Notes under the pieces: generated by a model | The model's input: the letters and a program-made list of their open reading frames with translations, nothing else | What the model was told of the DNA's origin: nothing | Databases searched by the model: none | Program-made: the position numbers and the translations under genes | From: Tidjanibacter sp. | Lineage (GTDB): Bacteria > Bacteroidota > Bacteroidia > Bacteroidales > Rikenellaceae | DNA length: 64,000 bases | Assembly (NCBI GenBank): GCA_017503805.1 | Contig: JAFVSJ010000013.1 | Span: forward strand, 62,001 to 126,000 | Direction of reading: 5' to 3' | In this document: in pieces, positions 26,176 through 34,249 of the stretch | How positions within the stretch are numbered: position 1 is the stretch's first letter | How the letters are laid out: every line of letters begins with the position of its first letter

Positions 26176-27394
26176 CTATGCCTAAATCTTTAATCTTACG
26201 GTAGAGTGTGCGTTCACTCATAAAAAGTTCCTTGGCGGCCTCTTTGCGCTTGCCACCACTGCGACGTAGGGCTTTGATTATGGCCTCGCGTTGCATATCC
26301 TCTTTGGAGAGCGGTTTGACGGGTTCGAAGTCTACATCCTCGCCGAAGGTCTCTTGGGGTTCACGCGAGTAGATGGGGGCAGGTGATACCTGCACCGATA
26401 CGGGCGGAAGGTACCCTGCAACGTGACTCTCTGCAGCCGGGCTCTCGGTGTAGCCACTTTGCGTAGCGCCACTCATCACCTCGAGCAACATTCGCTTCAC
26501 ATCGCTTATGTCGCGCTTCATATCGAAGAGTACTTTGTAGAGAAGTTCTCTCTCGTCGGAGTAGTCGTCGTGGCTACGGTCATTGACTACTACGGGAGCC
26601 GAACCGATGCCTTCGGTGGGGAGATATTTGCGCAGAATGGGCTCGGTGATGATGCGCTCCGATTCGAGTACGGAGATCTGCTCGGCCACATTCTTGAGCT
26701 GTCGGATGTTGCCTTTCCAATAGTAGTTTTCGAGCAATCTGCGTGCCCCTTCGTTGAGTGCAATGGCCGGCATCTGACAATTAATCGAGATGTCCGAAGC
26801 GAACTTGCGGAAGAGGAGGTGGATGTCTTCCTTGCGCTGACGCAGGGGAGGTATGTTGATGGGCACGGTGGCCAAGCGGAAGTAGAGATCCTCGCGGAAT
26901 CGCCCCTCTGCAATTTCGCGTGCGAGGTCGATATTGGTTGCAGCCACCACTCTGACGTTGGTTTTCTGTATTTTGGAGGAGCCTACTCGTAGGAACTCAC
27001 CTGTTTGGAGCACTCGCAGGAGTCGTACCTGTGTGGAGAGTGGCAACTCGGCCACCTCATCGAGGAAGATGGTGCCACCATCGGCCTCCTCGAAATAACC
27101 TTTGCGTGCCTCCACAGCGCCCGTGAAGGCACCTTTTTCGTGGCCGAAGAGCTCGGAGTCTATGGTTCCTTCGGGGATGGCACCGCAGTTTACGGCCACA
27201 TATTTCTTGAATTTTCGAGCGGAATTATGGTGAATAATTTGAGGGAAAAACTCCTTGCCGACACCACTTTCGCCCGTAATCAGTACAGATAAATCGGTCG
27301 AAGCCACCTTCACGGCCATCTCTATAGCTCGATTGAGGGCATCGCTGTTGCCGATTATGCCGTAGCGATTTTTGATGGATAATAGGTCTGTCAT
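26165..27394 (-). CDS. Sigma-54-dependent activator without a receiver domain
   Basis: Transcription activator of 409 residues. The AAA+ domain starts almost at the N-terminus: Walker A GESGVGKE (41-48), the sigma-54-contacting GAFTGA (88-93), Walker B GGTIFLDEV (106-114) and the arginine-finger region FREDLYFRL. A variable linker (about 270-360) and a Fis-type HTH (KRKEAAKELFMSERTLYRKI) end the protein. There is no receiver, PAS or GAF domain, so control must come from expression, the linker or a partner. It overlaps lptE. No -24/-12 site was seen directly upstream of the gene. Confidence 0.92.
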   Translation of the reverse strand: MTDLLSIKNRYGIIGNSDALNRAIEMAVKVASTDLSVLITGESGVGKEFFPQIIHHNSARKFKKYVAVNCGAIPEGTIDSELFGHEKGAFTGAVEARKGYFEEADGGTIFLDEVAELPLSTQVRLLRVLQTGEFLRVGSSKIQKTNVRVVAATNIDLAREIAEGRFREDLYFRLATVPINIPPLRQRKEDIHLLFRKFASDISINCQMPAIALNEGARRLLENYYWKGNIRQLKNVAEQISVLESERIITEPILRKYLPTEGIGSAPVVVNDRSHDDYSDERELLYKVLFDMKRDISDVKRMLLEVMSGATQSGYTESPAAESHVAGYLPPVSVQVSPAPIYSREPQETFGEDVDFEPVKPLSKEDMQREAIIKALRRSGGKRKEAAKELFMSERTLYRKIKDLGIDEI

Positions 27395-27465
27395 TTCTTT
27401 ACGTTTGATTCTCTCTCATTTTTTGCTTGTCGGCTGTTGTGTATGATGCCGACTCAAGCGTTGGG

Positions 27466-28296
27466 CTACTCGGTTATCTCTACGGGTGTAGTGTTAAGGT
27501 CGAGTTCTATGTTGTCGTTGGATGGGAGCATTCCCCAGATGATGCAGATAATGGCAAGCGCTACAGCCACAAGTGCCACTACGGTTATCCCGTCGACTTT
27601 GCGACGCGACTGATGGGCTTTTACGCGAGGCTTTCGAGGCTCGGTGGCGATGTACTCTTCCTCTTCGTCGTCGTTGTCTGCCTGAATTGCATCAGGTGCA
27701 GGTTTGGGAGCAGGTTTGGGTGTGGGTTTGGGTGCAACAGGTGCTGTGGCAGGCTTTGGAGAGGTCGCCACACGTTGGGGCTCTGCTTTGGGAGCGGCGG
27801 ACTGAGCTTGTGGCTTGGCTGCTACAGTGGGCTCTACTTTTGGCTTGGTAACTACATTAGGCTCAGGCTTGGGCTCGGGTGTTGTTACCTGCTTGGGCTC
27901 GGGCTTGGGAGTCGGAGTTACAATCTCCTCAATGATGTCGTAGTTCTTTTCGGGCTCGGGGAGCGACTGTGCAAATGGGTTGAACGAGAAGTCTACGCCG
28001 CCGTCGGGACGCTGAAGCAGTACTCCCACACCGTCGAGAATAAATTTCTTGTTGGTGCGGAGCTGTTGCTTGATTGTCGCAATGTATTGGTTGACAATTT
28101 CGGTTGCCTTGCTGGGGCTTACATCGAGTATGTTTACGACGAGTCCGATGAGTACGTTGTCGTTCTTTTTGAGCATCTCCATAAAGACTATCTCGCCACT
28201 CTCTTTGCGACGGATAAGCGTTCCTACTTCTGGGATGATAAGTCTGGATTCGTTTGTGATGTGTTGTGCTATGATAGCACTGATTTTTGCGGTCAT
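27466..28296 (-). CDS. HU-CCDC81-type protein with a Pro-rich stalk and TM segment
   Basis: Protein of 276 residues. Residues 1-115 look like the bacterial HU-CCDC81 tandem (MTAKISAIIAQHITNESRL, FIPEVGTLI-like strand, SPSKATEIVNQYIATIKQQL, FILDGVGVLLQRPDGGVDF). A long Pro/Lys/Glu linker with PKPEP repeats (about 125-215) follows, then an acidic patch DDEEEE, a basic patch, and one TM helix (VALVAVALAIICIIWGML). Related Bacteroidetes proteins often end in a SPOR domain; this one does not. A TTG at 28338 also opens the frame, but it overlaps the promoter, so 28296 is preferred. Role unknown. Confidence 0.7.
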   Translation of the reverse strand: MTAKISAIIAQHITNESRLIIPEVGTLIRRKESGEIVFMEMLKKNDNVLIGLVVNILDVSPSKATEIVNQYIATIKQQLRTNKKFILDGVGVLLQRPDGGVDFSFNPFAQSLPEPEKNYDIIEEIVTPTPKPEPKQVTTPEPKPEPNVVTKPKVEPTVAAKPQAQSAAPKAEPQRVATSPKPATAPVAPKPTPKPAPKPAPDAIQADNDDEEEEYIATEPRKPRVKAHQSRRKVDGITVVALVAVALAIICIIWGMLPSNDNIELDLNTTPVEITE

Positions 28297-28335
28297 ATCT
28301 TTATGCGGTTTTGCTGTTTTCTCAATATTAACTCC

Positions 28336-28343
28336 CAAAGTTA
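28336..28343 (-). promoter_or_regulatory. -7 box of the HU-CCDC81 gene
   Basis: The minus strand reads TAACTTTG, 40 bases before the chosen ATG. A TTG lies 23 bases upstream, a little beyond the usual spacing. Confidence 0.4.
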
Positions 28344-28397
28344 GTGATTATTATTTAATAATATGACAAAAAGGCAGAAAAATATGTCATTTTTTCA

Positions 28398-28628
28398 TAT
28401 TTCTGCATTCCGATACAACGTTTTTTCCTTGTGAGTGGGGCTGTTTGAGCGGACGGATGGTGGGTTTGATTGGTCGTTTGATCGTGCAGATTGACTTGAA
28501 AAATAAAGAGTAGGGGATGAAAAATGCCGAAATATGTGTGGGTATTTGACCAAAATGGTGTGAAAAATGCAGAAATAGTTGATAATCTCGAAAAGAATTA
28601 TTTGTTTTGCATTGTGAAAATGCAGAAA
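28398..28628 (+). repeat. Repeated GAAAAATGC(A/C)GAAA motif before arginine decarboxylase
   Basis: Three direct copies: GAAAAATGCCGAAA (28519-28532), GAAAAATGCAGAAA (28562-28575) and GAAAATGCAGAAA (28616-28628). A partial inverted copy lies at about 28399-28410. The 409-base gap 28297-28705 is otherwise gene-free and A/T-rich. The copies could be operator sites, but local A-richness lowers certainty. Confidence 0.45.
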
Positions 28629-28705
28629 AAGTAAATCGACCGGATTGTCGATTTTTTGGCAAAGTAGCAAAGACGGATTGTAAACTTAATTTCTTTTTGG
28701 CGAAA

Positions 28706-30100
28706 ATGAAGAACAAGTACACCGACCTTATCGAGCAGACCTACGATTGGCCGCAAGACGAATTTTCTGTAGAGGACAACGAACTCTATTTCCACGACGT
28801 GCCTCTGATGGATATCATCAAGCAGTATGGCACACCGCTCAAAATCACCTACCTCCCGAAGATATCTTCGCAAATCCAGCGAGCTAAGCGCCTCTTCAAT
28901 GTGGCAATGGCCAAGGTGGATTACAAAGGTAGCTACAACTACTGCTATTGCACCAAATCGTCGCATTTCTCGTTTGTTCTCGAGGAGGCACTCAAGAACG
29001 ATATCTACCTCGAAACCTCTTCGGCTTACGACATTCATATCATCAATGCGCTCTATGAACAGGGGCTGATTAATAAGGATATGTTTGTGGTTTGCAATGG
29101 TTTCAAGCGCTTGCAGTATGTGGAGAATATCGCCTCCCTGGTCAATAATGGCTTTGAGAACACCATTCCCGTTCTCGACAATAAGGAGGAGCTCGACCAG
29201 CTTGAGCAGGTGCTCGAGAAGCCTTGTAAACTCGGCATCCGCATTGCTGCGGAGGAGGAACCTAAGTTTGATTTCTACACCTCGAGACTCGGCATCCGCT
29301 ACAACGACATTGTGGAGTTCTATAAGAAACGCATTAAATCGAATAAGAAACTCAAACTGAAAATGCTCCATTTCTTCATCAATACAGGTATGAAGGATAC
29401 GGCTTATTATTGGAACGAGCTCAACAAGTGTATTCAGGTGTACTGCGAACTGAAGAAGATATGTCCCGACCTCGATAGCCTCAATATCGGTGGCGGATTC
29501 CCCATTAAGAACTCACTTAACTTCGACTACGACTACGAATATATGGCCGAAGAGATTGTTGCGCAGATTAAGAGTAACTGCAATCTGAACGGAGTAGAAG
29601 AGCCAAATATCTTCACCGAGTTCGGTTCATTTACCGTAGGTGAGAGTGGGGCAACACTCTTCTCGGTACTCAATCAGAAGCAGCAGAACGATAGGGAGCG
29701 TTGGTATATGATTGATAGCTCGTTTATGACAACCCTGCCCGATATTTGGGGAATCGATCAACGCTATCCGTTGCTTGCCATTAACCATTGGGATAAGGAG
29801 TATCAGCGCGTATTCCTCGGGGGTCTTACTTGCGATAGTGAGGACTTCTATAGTGGTGAGTCTCACTCCAATGCGGTGTTCTTGCCCAAACTCGATAGTG
29901 AGGAGCCTCTCTACGTTGGTTTCTTCCATACGGGAGCCTATCAGGAATCTGTGGGTGGTTTTGGCGGTATCCAACACTGCCTTACCCCTGCCCCCAAACA
30001 TATCCTCATAGATATAGACAAGGAGACGGGTGAGTACTATACCCGACTCTTTGCCAAGGAGCAGAGCTACCGCTCAATGATGCGAATACTTGGCTATTAA
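28706..30100 (+). CDS. speA: Arginine decarboxylase (Bacteroidetes type, PLP fold III)
   Basis: Cytosolic PLP enzyme of 464 residues predicted to make agmatine for polyamine synthesis. The alanine-racemase-like barrel carries the PLP lysine in YCYCTKSSHF (Lys84) and the phosphate-binding LNIGGGFPIKNS. The C-terminal beta domain has GGLTCDSEDFYSGE and GAYQESVGGFGG. It is much shorter than E. coli SpeA and resembles the proteins annotated as arginine decarboxylase in Flavobacteriia and Bacteroidia. The open frame extends upstream, but the ATG at 28706 matches the family start (MKNKYTDLI). Arginine specificity is from family annotation. Confidence 0.85.
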   Translation: MKNKYTDLIEQTYDWPQDEFSVEDNELYFHDVPLMDIIKQYGTPLKITYLPKISSQIQRAKRLFNVAMAKVDYKGSYNYCYCTKSSHFSFVLEEALKNDIYLETSSAYDIHIINALYEQGLINKDMFVVCNGFKRLQYVENIASLVNNGFENTIPVLDNKEELDQLEQVLEKPCKLGIRIAAEEEPKFDFYTSRLGIRYNDIVEFYKKRIKSNKKLKLKMLHFFINTGMKDTAYYWNELNKCIQVYCELKKICPDLDSLNIGGGFPIKNSLNFDYDYEYMAEEIVAQIKSNCNLNGVEEPNIFTEFGSFTVGESGATLFSVLNQKQQNDRERWYMIDSSFMTTLPDIWGIDQRYPLLAINHWDKEYQRVFLGGLTCDSEDFYSGESHSNAVFLPKLDSEEPLYVGFFHTGAYQESVGGFGGIQHCLTPAPKHILIDIDKETGEYYTRLFAKEQSYRSMMRILGY

Positions 30101-30123
30101 TATAGTTCACTCAACGACAAAGA

Positions 30124-30149
30124 AGCCCCCTCCCAAACAGGAGGGGGCT
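30124..30149. terminator. Hairpin terminator between convergent genes
   Basis: AGCCCCCTCC (30124-30133) pairs perfectly with GGAGGGGGCT (30140-30149); a weak T-run (GCTTT) follows. Confidence 0.65.
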
Positions 30150-30173
30150 GCTTTATGATGTGCGTAGCAAGTT

Positions 30174-30851
30174 CTACTCCATCGGAGCTATGAACACCTC
30201 CACACCCGTTTCGGCGAGTCGCTCGGGGAAAGTGGCTATCTCCTCGGCGGGTGTGCCTATGGTATGGAATGGGTAGAATACCTTTGGCAGAATGCGACGA
30301 ACAGCTTTCTCGGCCATCTCGATGGTCATCGTGTAGGGGAGGTTTACGGGGAGGAATAGATAATCAATCTCCTCTACGGCAAGCATCTCGAGAGTAAGCT
30401 CAGTGTCGCCTGCGACGTAGATTCTTCTACCGGCAATCTCCACGATGTAGCCGTTGTCGCCGCGTTCGCGTGGATGATACTGAGGACGCTCGATGTTGTA
30501 GGCTGGCACAGCCTCTGCTGTAAACCAGCTGTCCACGTAAGTGCGACGGCCCTCACCGAGAATCTCTGCTCCTTCAATCTGTTCGCCCACGACGCTGTTT
30601 GCGATGATTACGGTGTCGTTCATACGTAACATCTCGATAGCTTTGGGGTCGAAATGGTCGTCGTGATGATGCGTTATGAGTATGGCATCGGCCTTTGGTA
30701 GTTTTGTGAAGTCGGCTTCGCTGCAGCAGGGGTCGAGATAGATGTGCTTTCCGTTCCATTCGATGCCGATGGTTGCGTGTCCGAAGAGGGCGAAGATGAT
30801 GTCGCCACGGTTGTCGCCTGCTCTGCGGTCTTGTGTGAAGTCGGTTTTCAT
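30174..30851 (-). CDS. Metallo-beta-lactamase-fold hydrolase
   Basis: Protein of 225 residues of the MBL-fold superfamily, UlaG/UPF0173-like. The metal motif THHHDDH is at 60-66; GHATIGIEWNGKHIYLDP precedes it and a later VAGDTELT supplies another ligand Asp. Such enzymes hydrolyse phosphoesters or lactones; the substrate is not evident. The frame is open 24 codons further upstream, but the ATG at 30851 gives the family-like start. It follows the S9 peptidase gene by 116 bases on the same strand. Confidence 0.8.
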   Translation of the reverse strand: MKTDFTQDRRAGDNRGDIIFALFGHATIGIEWNGKHIYLDPCCSEADFTKLPKADAILITHHHDDHFDPKAIEMLRMNDTVIIANSVVGEQIEGAEILGEGRRTYVDSWFTAEAVPAYNIERPQYHPRERGDNGYIVEIAGRRIYVAGDTELTLEMLAVEEIDYLFLPVNLPYTMTIEMAEKAVRRILPKVFYPFHTIGTPAEEIATFPERLAETGVEVFIAPME

Positions 30852-30967
30852 AGGGCTTATATTATTAATAGGTATATTGTTGCTTTCTCGATGAGATGGC
30901 TCCTTGGAGGGAGTGTCTTTCACCGCCCTCTCTGCAGCCGCAGAGAGGGCGGTGGTGTAGAGGTTGA

Positions 30968-33043
30968 TTACTTAAGGTACTTATTGAGCCAGCCAAAGAA
31001 CTCGCGGTTCCATACAAGCGAGTTCTGCGGCTGGAATACTTGGTGCGCCTCATTCTCGAAGGCTACAAGACGCGCGGGTACACCCTGCAATTTTGCTGCC
31101 GTAAATGCCTCAAGACTCTGGGTGAAGGGGATGCGGAAATCCTGCTCACCGGTGATGATGAGGATGGGAGTGTCCCATTTGGCTACGGCTTTGTGGGGCG
31201 AGTTGGCATAGCTACGCTGTGCGGTGCGGTTTTTCTTGTCCCAATATGCGCCGCCGTAATCGTTGTTCACGAACCACATTTCCTCGGTGTGACCATACAT
31301 ACTCTCGAAGTTGAAGATGCCACAATGTGAGATGAGGGCTTTGAATCGACCTTCGTGGTGACCTGCCAGGTAGTATACCGAGTAGCCTCCATAGCTTGCG
31401 CCTACGGCACCCAGACGGTTCTCGTCGCTCCAAGGCTCGGCCGCTACGTCATCAATTGCGGCGAGATAGTCGCGGATGTTCTGACCGCTGTAGTCGCCCG
31501 AAATCTGGTCGAGCCACTCCTGACCGAAGGAGGGGAGACCGCGACGGTTGGGGGCTACGACGATGTAACCCTCCGAGGCCATCAGCTGGAAGTTCCAACG
31601 GTAGCTCCAGAACTGACTTACGACGCTCTGGGGGCCGCCCTGACAATAGAGCAGGGTGGGGTACTTCTTGGTGGAGTCAAAATCGGGGGGAAGGATTACC
31701 CATACGAGCATCTGCTTACCGTCGGTGGTGGTTACCCAACGTTTCTCGCACTTGCCCATAGGGATATTGTCGTAGATTTGCTGATTGATGAAGGTGAGCT
31801 GTTTGAGTGCACCGTCGGCCTCAACGGAGTAGAGTTCGGGGGCCTTCATAATGGTGTTCATATGTGCCACGATGGTGTTGCCTGCTTTGGTGAAGGAGTT
31901 GATGTCGTGGTCGCCCGAGGTGATAACCTCCACCTTGCCACCATCGAGTCCTACGCGGCAAATCTGGTGAGTGGCGGTGATGGGTGCTACGAAGTAGATG
32001 CTCTCGTTGCCTTCCCAAACAACGTTTGAGGCGTTGTAGTCGAAGTCGGCGGTGAGGTCGCGCATTGAGCCATCTTCGGAGTTCCATACGAACAGACGCT
32101 CTTTGTCGCTCTCGTTGCCGGCGCGACGCATACTGCGGAAGGCAACCATTTTGTCGTCGGGGCTCCAAACGGGGTATTTGTCGTAGCCGGGCATCTCACC
32201 CCACTCTTTGCAGATGTTGCGGGTGTTGCCTGTGGCTACGTCGTAGATAAAGATGTCGGAATCGGTCGATACGGCATATTCTGCACCTGTAAGATGTTTG
32301 CAGGTGTAGGCAAGTGCGGTGCCGGCATTGTTCCAAGCAATCTCCTCGCTGTCGAAATAGGGAGCAAGGGGGGCATCCCAAGGCTCACCCTCCATAATGT
32401 CGCGACCACTCTCTACGATGCCATTGTTCAGAGGAGCAACGAAGATGTGGGAGTAGTTACCCTCATCCCAATAGTCCCAGTGGCGTACCATCAGGTCGTC
32501 GTAGATGCGCGATTTAGATTTGTCGGCCTCGGCATAGAGGTCGGAACCTTTGATGTCTACGACGTGTACTTTCTTGGTGTAGAACATAATGTTGTCTGTG
32601 GGTGCTACACCGTAACTTTCGATGCCCTCAATGTTGGTGAGCTGACGTGCATCGTTACCGTCGATGCCGATGCTCCACACCTGACCGCCGGTCATATAGT
32701 AGAGTCTGTCGCCTTTGGAGTTCCACGCGGGGGAATTGGCTCCCTCGACAAGTTTCACTACCTCGCCACCTTTGGCGGGCATCAGGTAGATGGATGTGGT
32801 TCCCTTGTTGTCGGCCATATTATAGTAGGTGATGGTGAAGGCAACGAGGTTGCCGTCGGGCGAGATTTTCTGCGAGCCTACTCGTCCCATTTTCCACATT
32901 ACTTCAGGAGTGAATTTGGCTGCGGAAATCTCCTCGGGAGTGAGGTTGTTGGTGAAATTCATAACTTCAAGTGTGGCATTTTGCGTGCATCCCACGAGTA
33001 GCAGAGCCGCAGCTGCCGATTTTAATAAATTTGCAATTTTCAT
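30968..33043 (-). CDS. S9-family prolyl oligopeptidase-like lipoprotein
   Basis: Exported serine peptidase of 691 residues with a lipobox near Cys19 (LLLVGC). The N-terminal two thirds form a TolB/DPP-like beta-propeller with repeated SPDG/WSPDD motifs (KISPDGNLVAFTI, PVWSPDDKMVAF). The C-terminal alpha/beta hydrolase domain has Ser550 in GASYGG, Asp635 in GEQDFRIP and His667 in NEAHQV, so the triad is intact. It probably acts in the periplasm or at the surface on peptides from the host or diet. Confidence 0.93.
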   Translation of the reverse strand: MKIANLLKSAAAALLLVGCTQNATLEVMNFTNNLTPEEISAAKFTPEVMWKMGRVGSQKISPDGNLVAFTITYYNMADNKGTTSIYLMPAKGGEVVKLVEGANSPAWNSKGDRLYYMTGGQVWSIGIDGNDARQLTNIEGIESYGVAPTDNIMFYTKKVHVVDIKGSDLYAEADKSKSRIYDDLMVRHWDYWDEGNYSHIFVAPLNNGIVESGRDIMEGEPWDAPLAPYFDSEEIAWNNAGTALAYTCKHLTGAEYAVSTDSDIFIYDVATGNTRNICKEWGEMPGYDKYPVWSPDDKMVAFRSMRRAGNESDKERLFVWNSEDGSMRDLTADFDYNASNVVWEGNESIYFVAPITATHQICRVGLDGGKVEVITSGDHDINSFTKAGNTIVAHMNTIMKAPELYSVEADGALKQLTFINQQIYDNIPMGKCEKRWVTTTDGKQMLVWVILPPDFDSTKKYPTLLYCQGGPQSVVSQFWSYRWNFQLMASEGYIVVAPNRRGLPSFGQEWLDQISGDYSGQNIRDYLAAIDDVAAEPWSDENRLGAVGASYGGYSVYYLAGHHEGRFKALISHCGIFNFESMYGHTEEMWFVNNDYGGAYWDKKNRTAQRSYANSPHKAVAKWDTPILIITGEQDFRIPFTQSLEAFTAAKLQGVPARLVAFENEAHQVFQPQNSLVWNREFFGWLNKYLK

Positions 33044-33127
33044 ATCAGGTTAGTAAAATAATTTAATATATTAGGCTATTGTTGTCTATGTTTTGAGTTT
33101 GTGGCCTATGGTTAATAATAAAAATAA

Positions 33128-33766
33128 TTATTGTACTTTGTATTCTATAAATTTTTCAAAAACTAATTTGATTGTCGAATAGCTCTTATCGACCGCTTGC
33201 CATAGCCTGCGACCGCGCAACCATTCAACGGCTGTGATTTGCTCTTCTGTTTCGGGAGAGAGCTCGGGCTCCTCGCCGGGAGCAAACATCAGGTACCACT
33301 CAGTCTGCTTGATTTCCCATCGGCCGTAGGCATTGTGGATGTGGCGTGTGGTGCAGAGATGAGTTACTATCTCTACCTCCGAGAGCCCCGTCTCCTCGAG
33401 CACCTCGCGTATGGCGGCCTGCTCATCTGTTTCCCCCTCTTCGATGTGTCCTTTGGGGAGGTCGGGCCACCCTTTGCGTGTCATCATCAAGACCGAGCCG
33501 CTCTCGTTTTCGACCACACCTCCTGCGGCCCTCACAGTGGGTAGCGATGCGCAGAATCGGGCGAAAAGCGCCTCTGCGTCGGGTGCTACTATGGTTACAC
33601 CTATGTACCCATCGGCGACCTCGAGCAATTGCTCGGGAGAGGGTGTCACACCCGGCTCAAGGCGCAATGTGGCCATCTGTCGGCCACCAGAGATGGTGTT
33701 GCCAACTGCCACAAAATCAGCCTCTGAGGTGAAAAAGAAAAATTTATTTTCAAAAAATATTCGCAT
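33128..33766 (-). CDS. NUDIX hydrolase
   Basis: Protein of 212 residues. The Nudix box fits GX5EX7REUXEEXGU exactly at 106-128 (GHIEEGETD ... REVLEETGL). An N-terminal 80-residue extension precedes the fold. It hydrolyses a nucleoside-diphosphate-X compound; which one cannot be read from sequence. It starts 47 bases from, and divergent to, an SRPBCC gene. Confidence 0.88.
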   Translation of the reverse strand: MRIFFENKFFFFTSEADFVAVGNTISGGRQMATLRLEPGVTPSPEQLLEVADGYIGVTIVAPDAEALFARFCASLPTVRAAGGVVENESGSVLMMTRKGWPDLPKGHIEEGETDEQAAIREVLEETGLSEVEIVTHLCTTRHIHNAYGRWEIKQTEWYLMFAPGEEPELSPETEEQITAVEWLRGRRLWQAVDKSYSTIKLVFEKFIEYKVQ

Positions 33767-33813
33767 AACTCTACAAAATAACTAATTTTATGGCATAATT
33801 ACAAATTTAAGCG

Positions 33814-34212
33814 ATGGAAAAATACGAAAGCAAACAGCAACAGATACGCCGTTCGGCCGAACAAATATACTCGGCACTCAGCTCATTCGACAACTTTACC
33901 CCTATGATTCAGGACAAGGTGGAGGAGTGGCAGGCCAACGACGATGTCTGCTCGTTTAAGGTGAAAGGTTTTGCAGCCCGACTGCGTATGGTCGAGCGAG
34001 AGCCTTTTAAGACCATAAAGATTCAAGGCGATGAGGCCACGCCTCTTGATTTCACCTTCTGGCTCCAACTCAAGGAGGTTGCCCCCTACGATACCCGTAT
34101 GCGCATTGTTGTTCACGCCGAGCTGAATATGATGATGCGTATGATGATAGGCAAGAAACTGCAGGGTGCCGTCGACCAGATGGCCGAGGCTATAGCTGCC
34201 GCACTCAACTAA
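33814..34212 (+). CDS. SRPBCC (START-like) domain protein
   Basis: Cytosolic protein of 132 residues. Its pattern fits a small helix-grip fold: RRSAEQIYSALSSFDNF at the start, a run of strands (CSFKVKGFAARLRMVEREP, DFTFWLQLKEV), and a long C-terminal helix ending QMAEAIAAALN. Such proteins bind hydrophobic ligands or act as cyclases or chaperones; no ligand can be assigned. It lies 37 bases before gcvP and is probably co-transcribed with it. Confidence 0.7.
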   Translation: MEKYESKQQQIRRSAEQIYSALSSFDNFTPMIQDKVEEWQANDDVCSFKVKGFAARLRMVEREPFKTIKIQGDEATPLDFTFWLQLKEVAPYDTRMRIVVHAELNMMMRMMIGKKLQGAVDQMAEAIAAALN

Positions 34213-34249
34213 AAGAACGTACACAAACCTAAATAATAACCGATAATCT

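Noticed and set aside
30857..30876. Plus-strand promoter-like ATTATTAATAGGTATATTG, similar to the one at 37187-37207
   Set aside because: It lacks the final TTTG and no plus-strand gene follows; treated as chance similarity.
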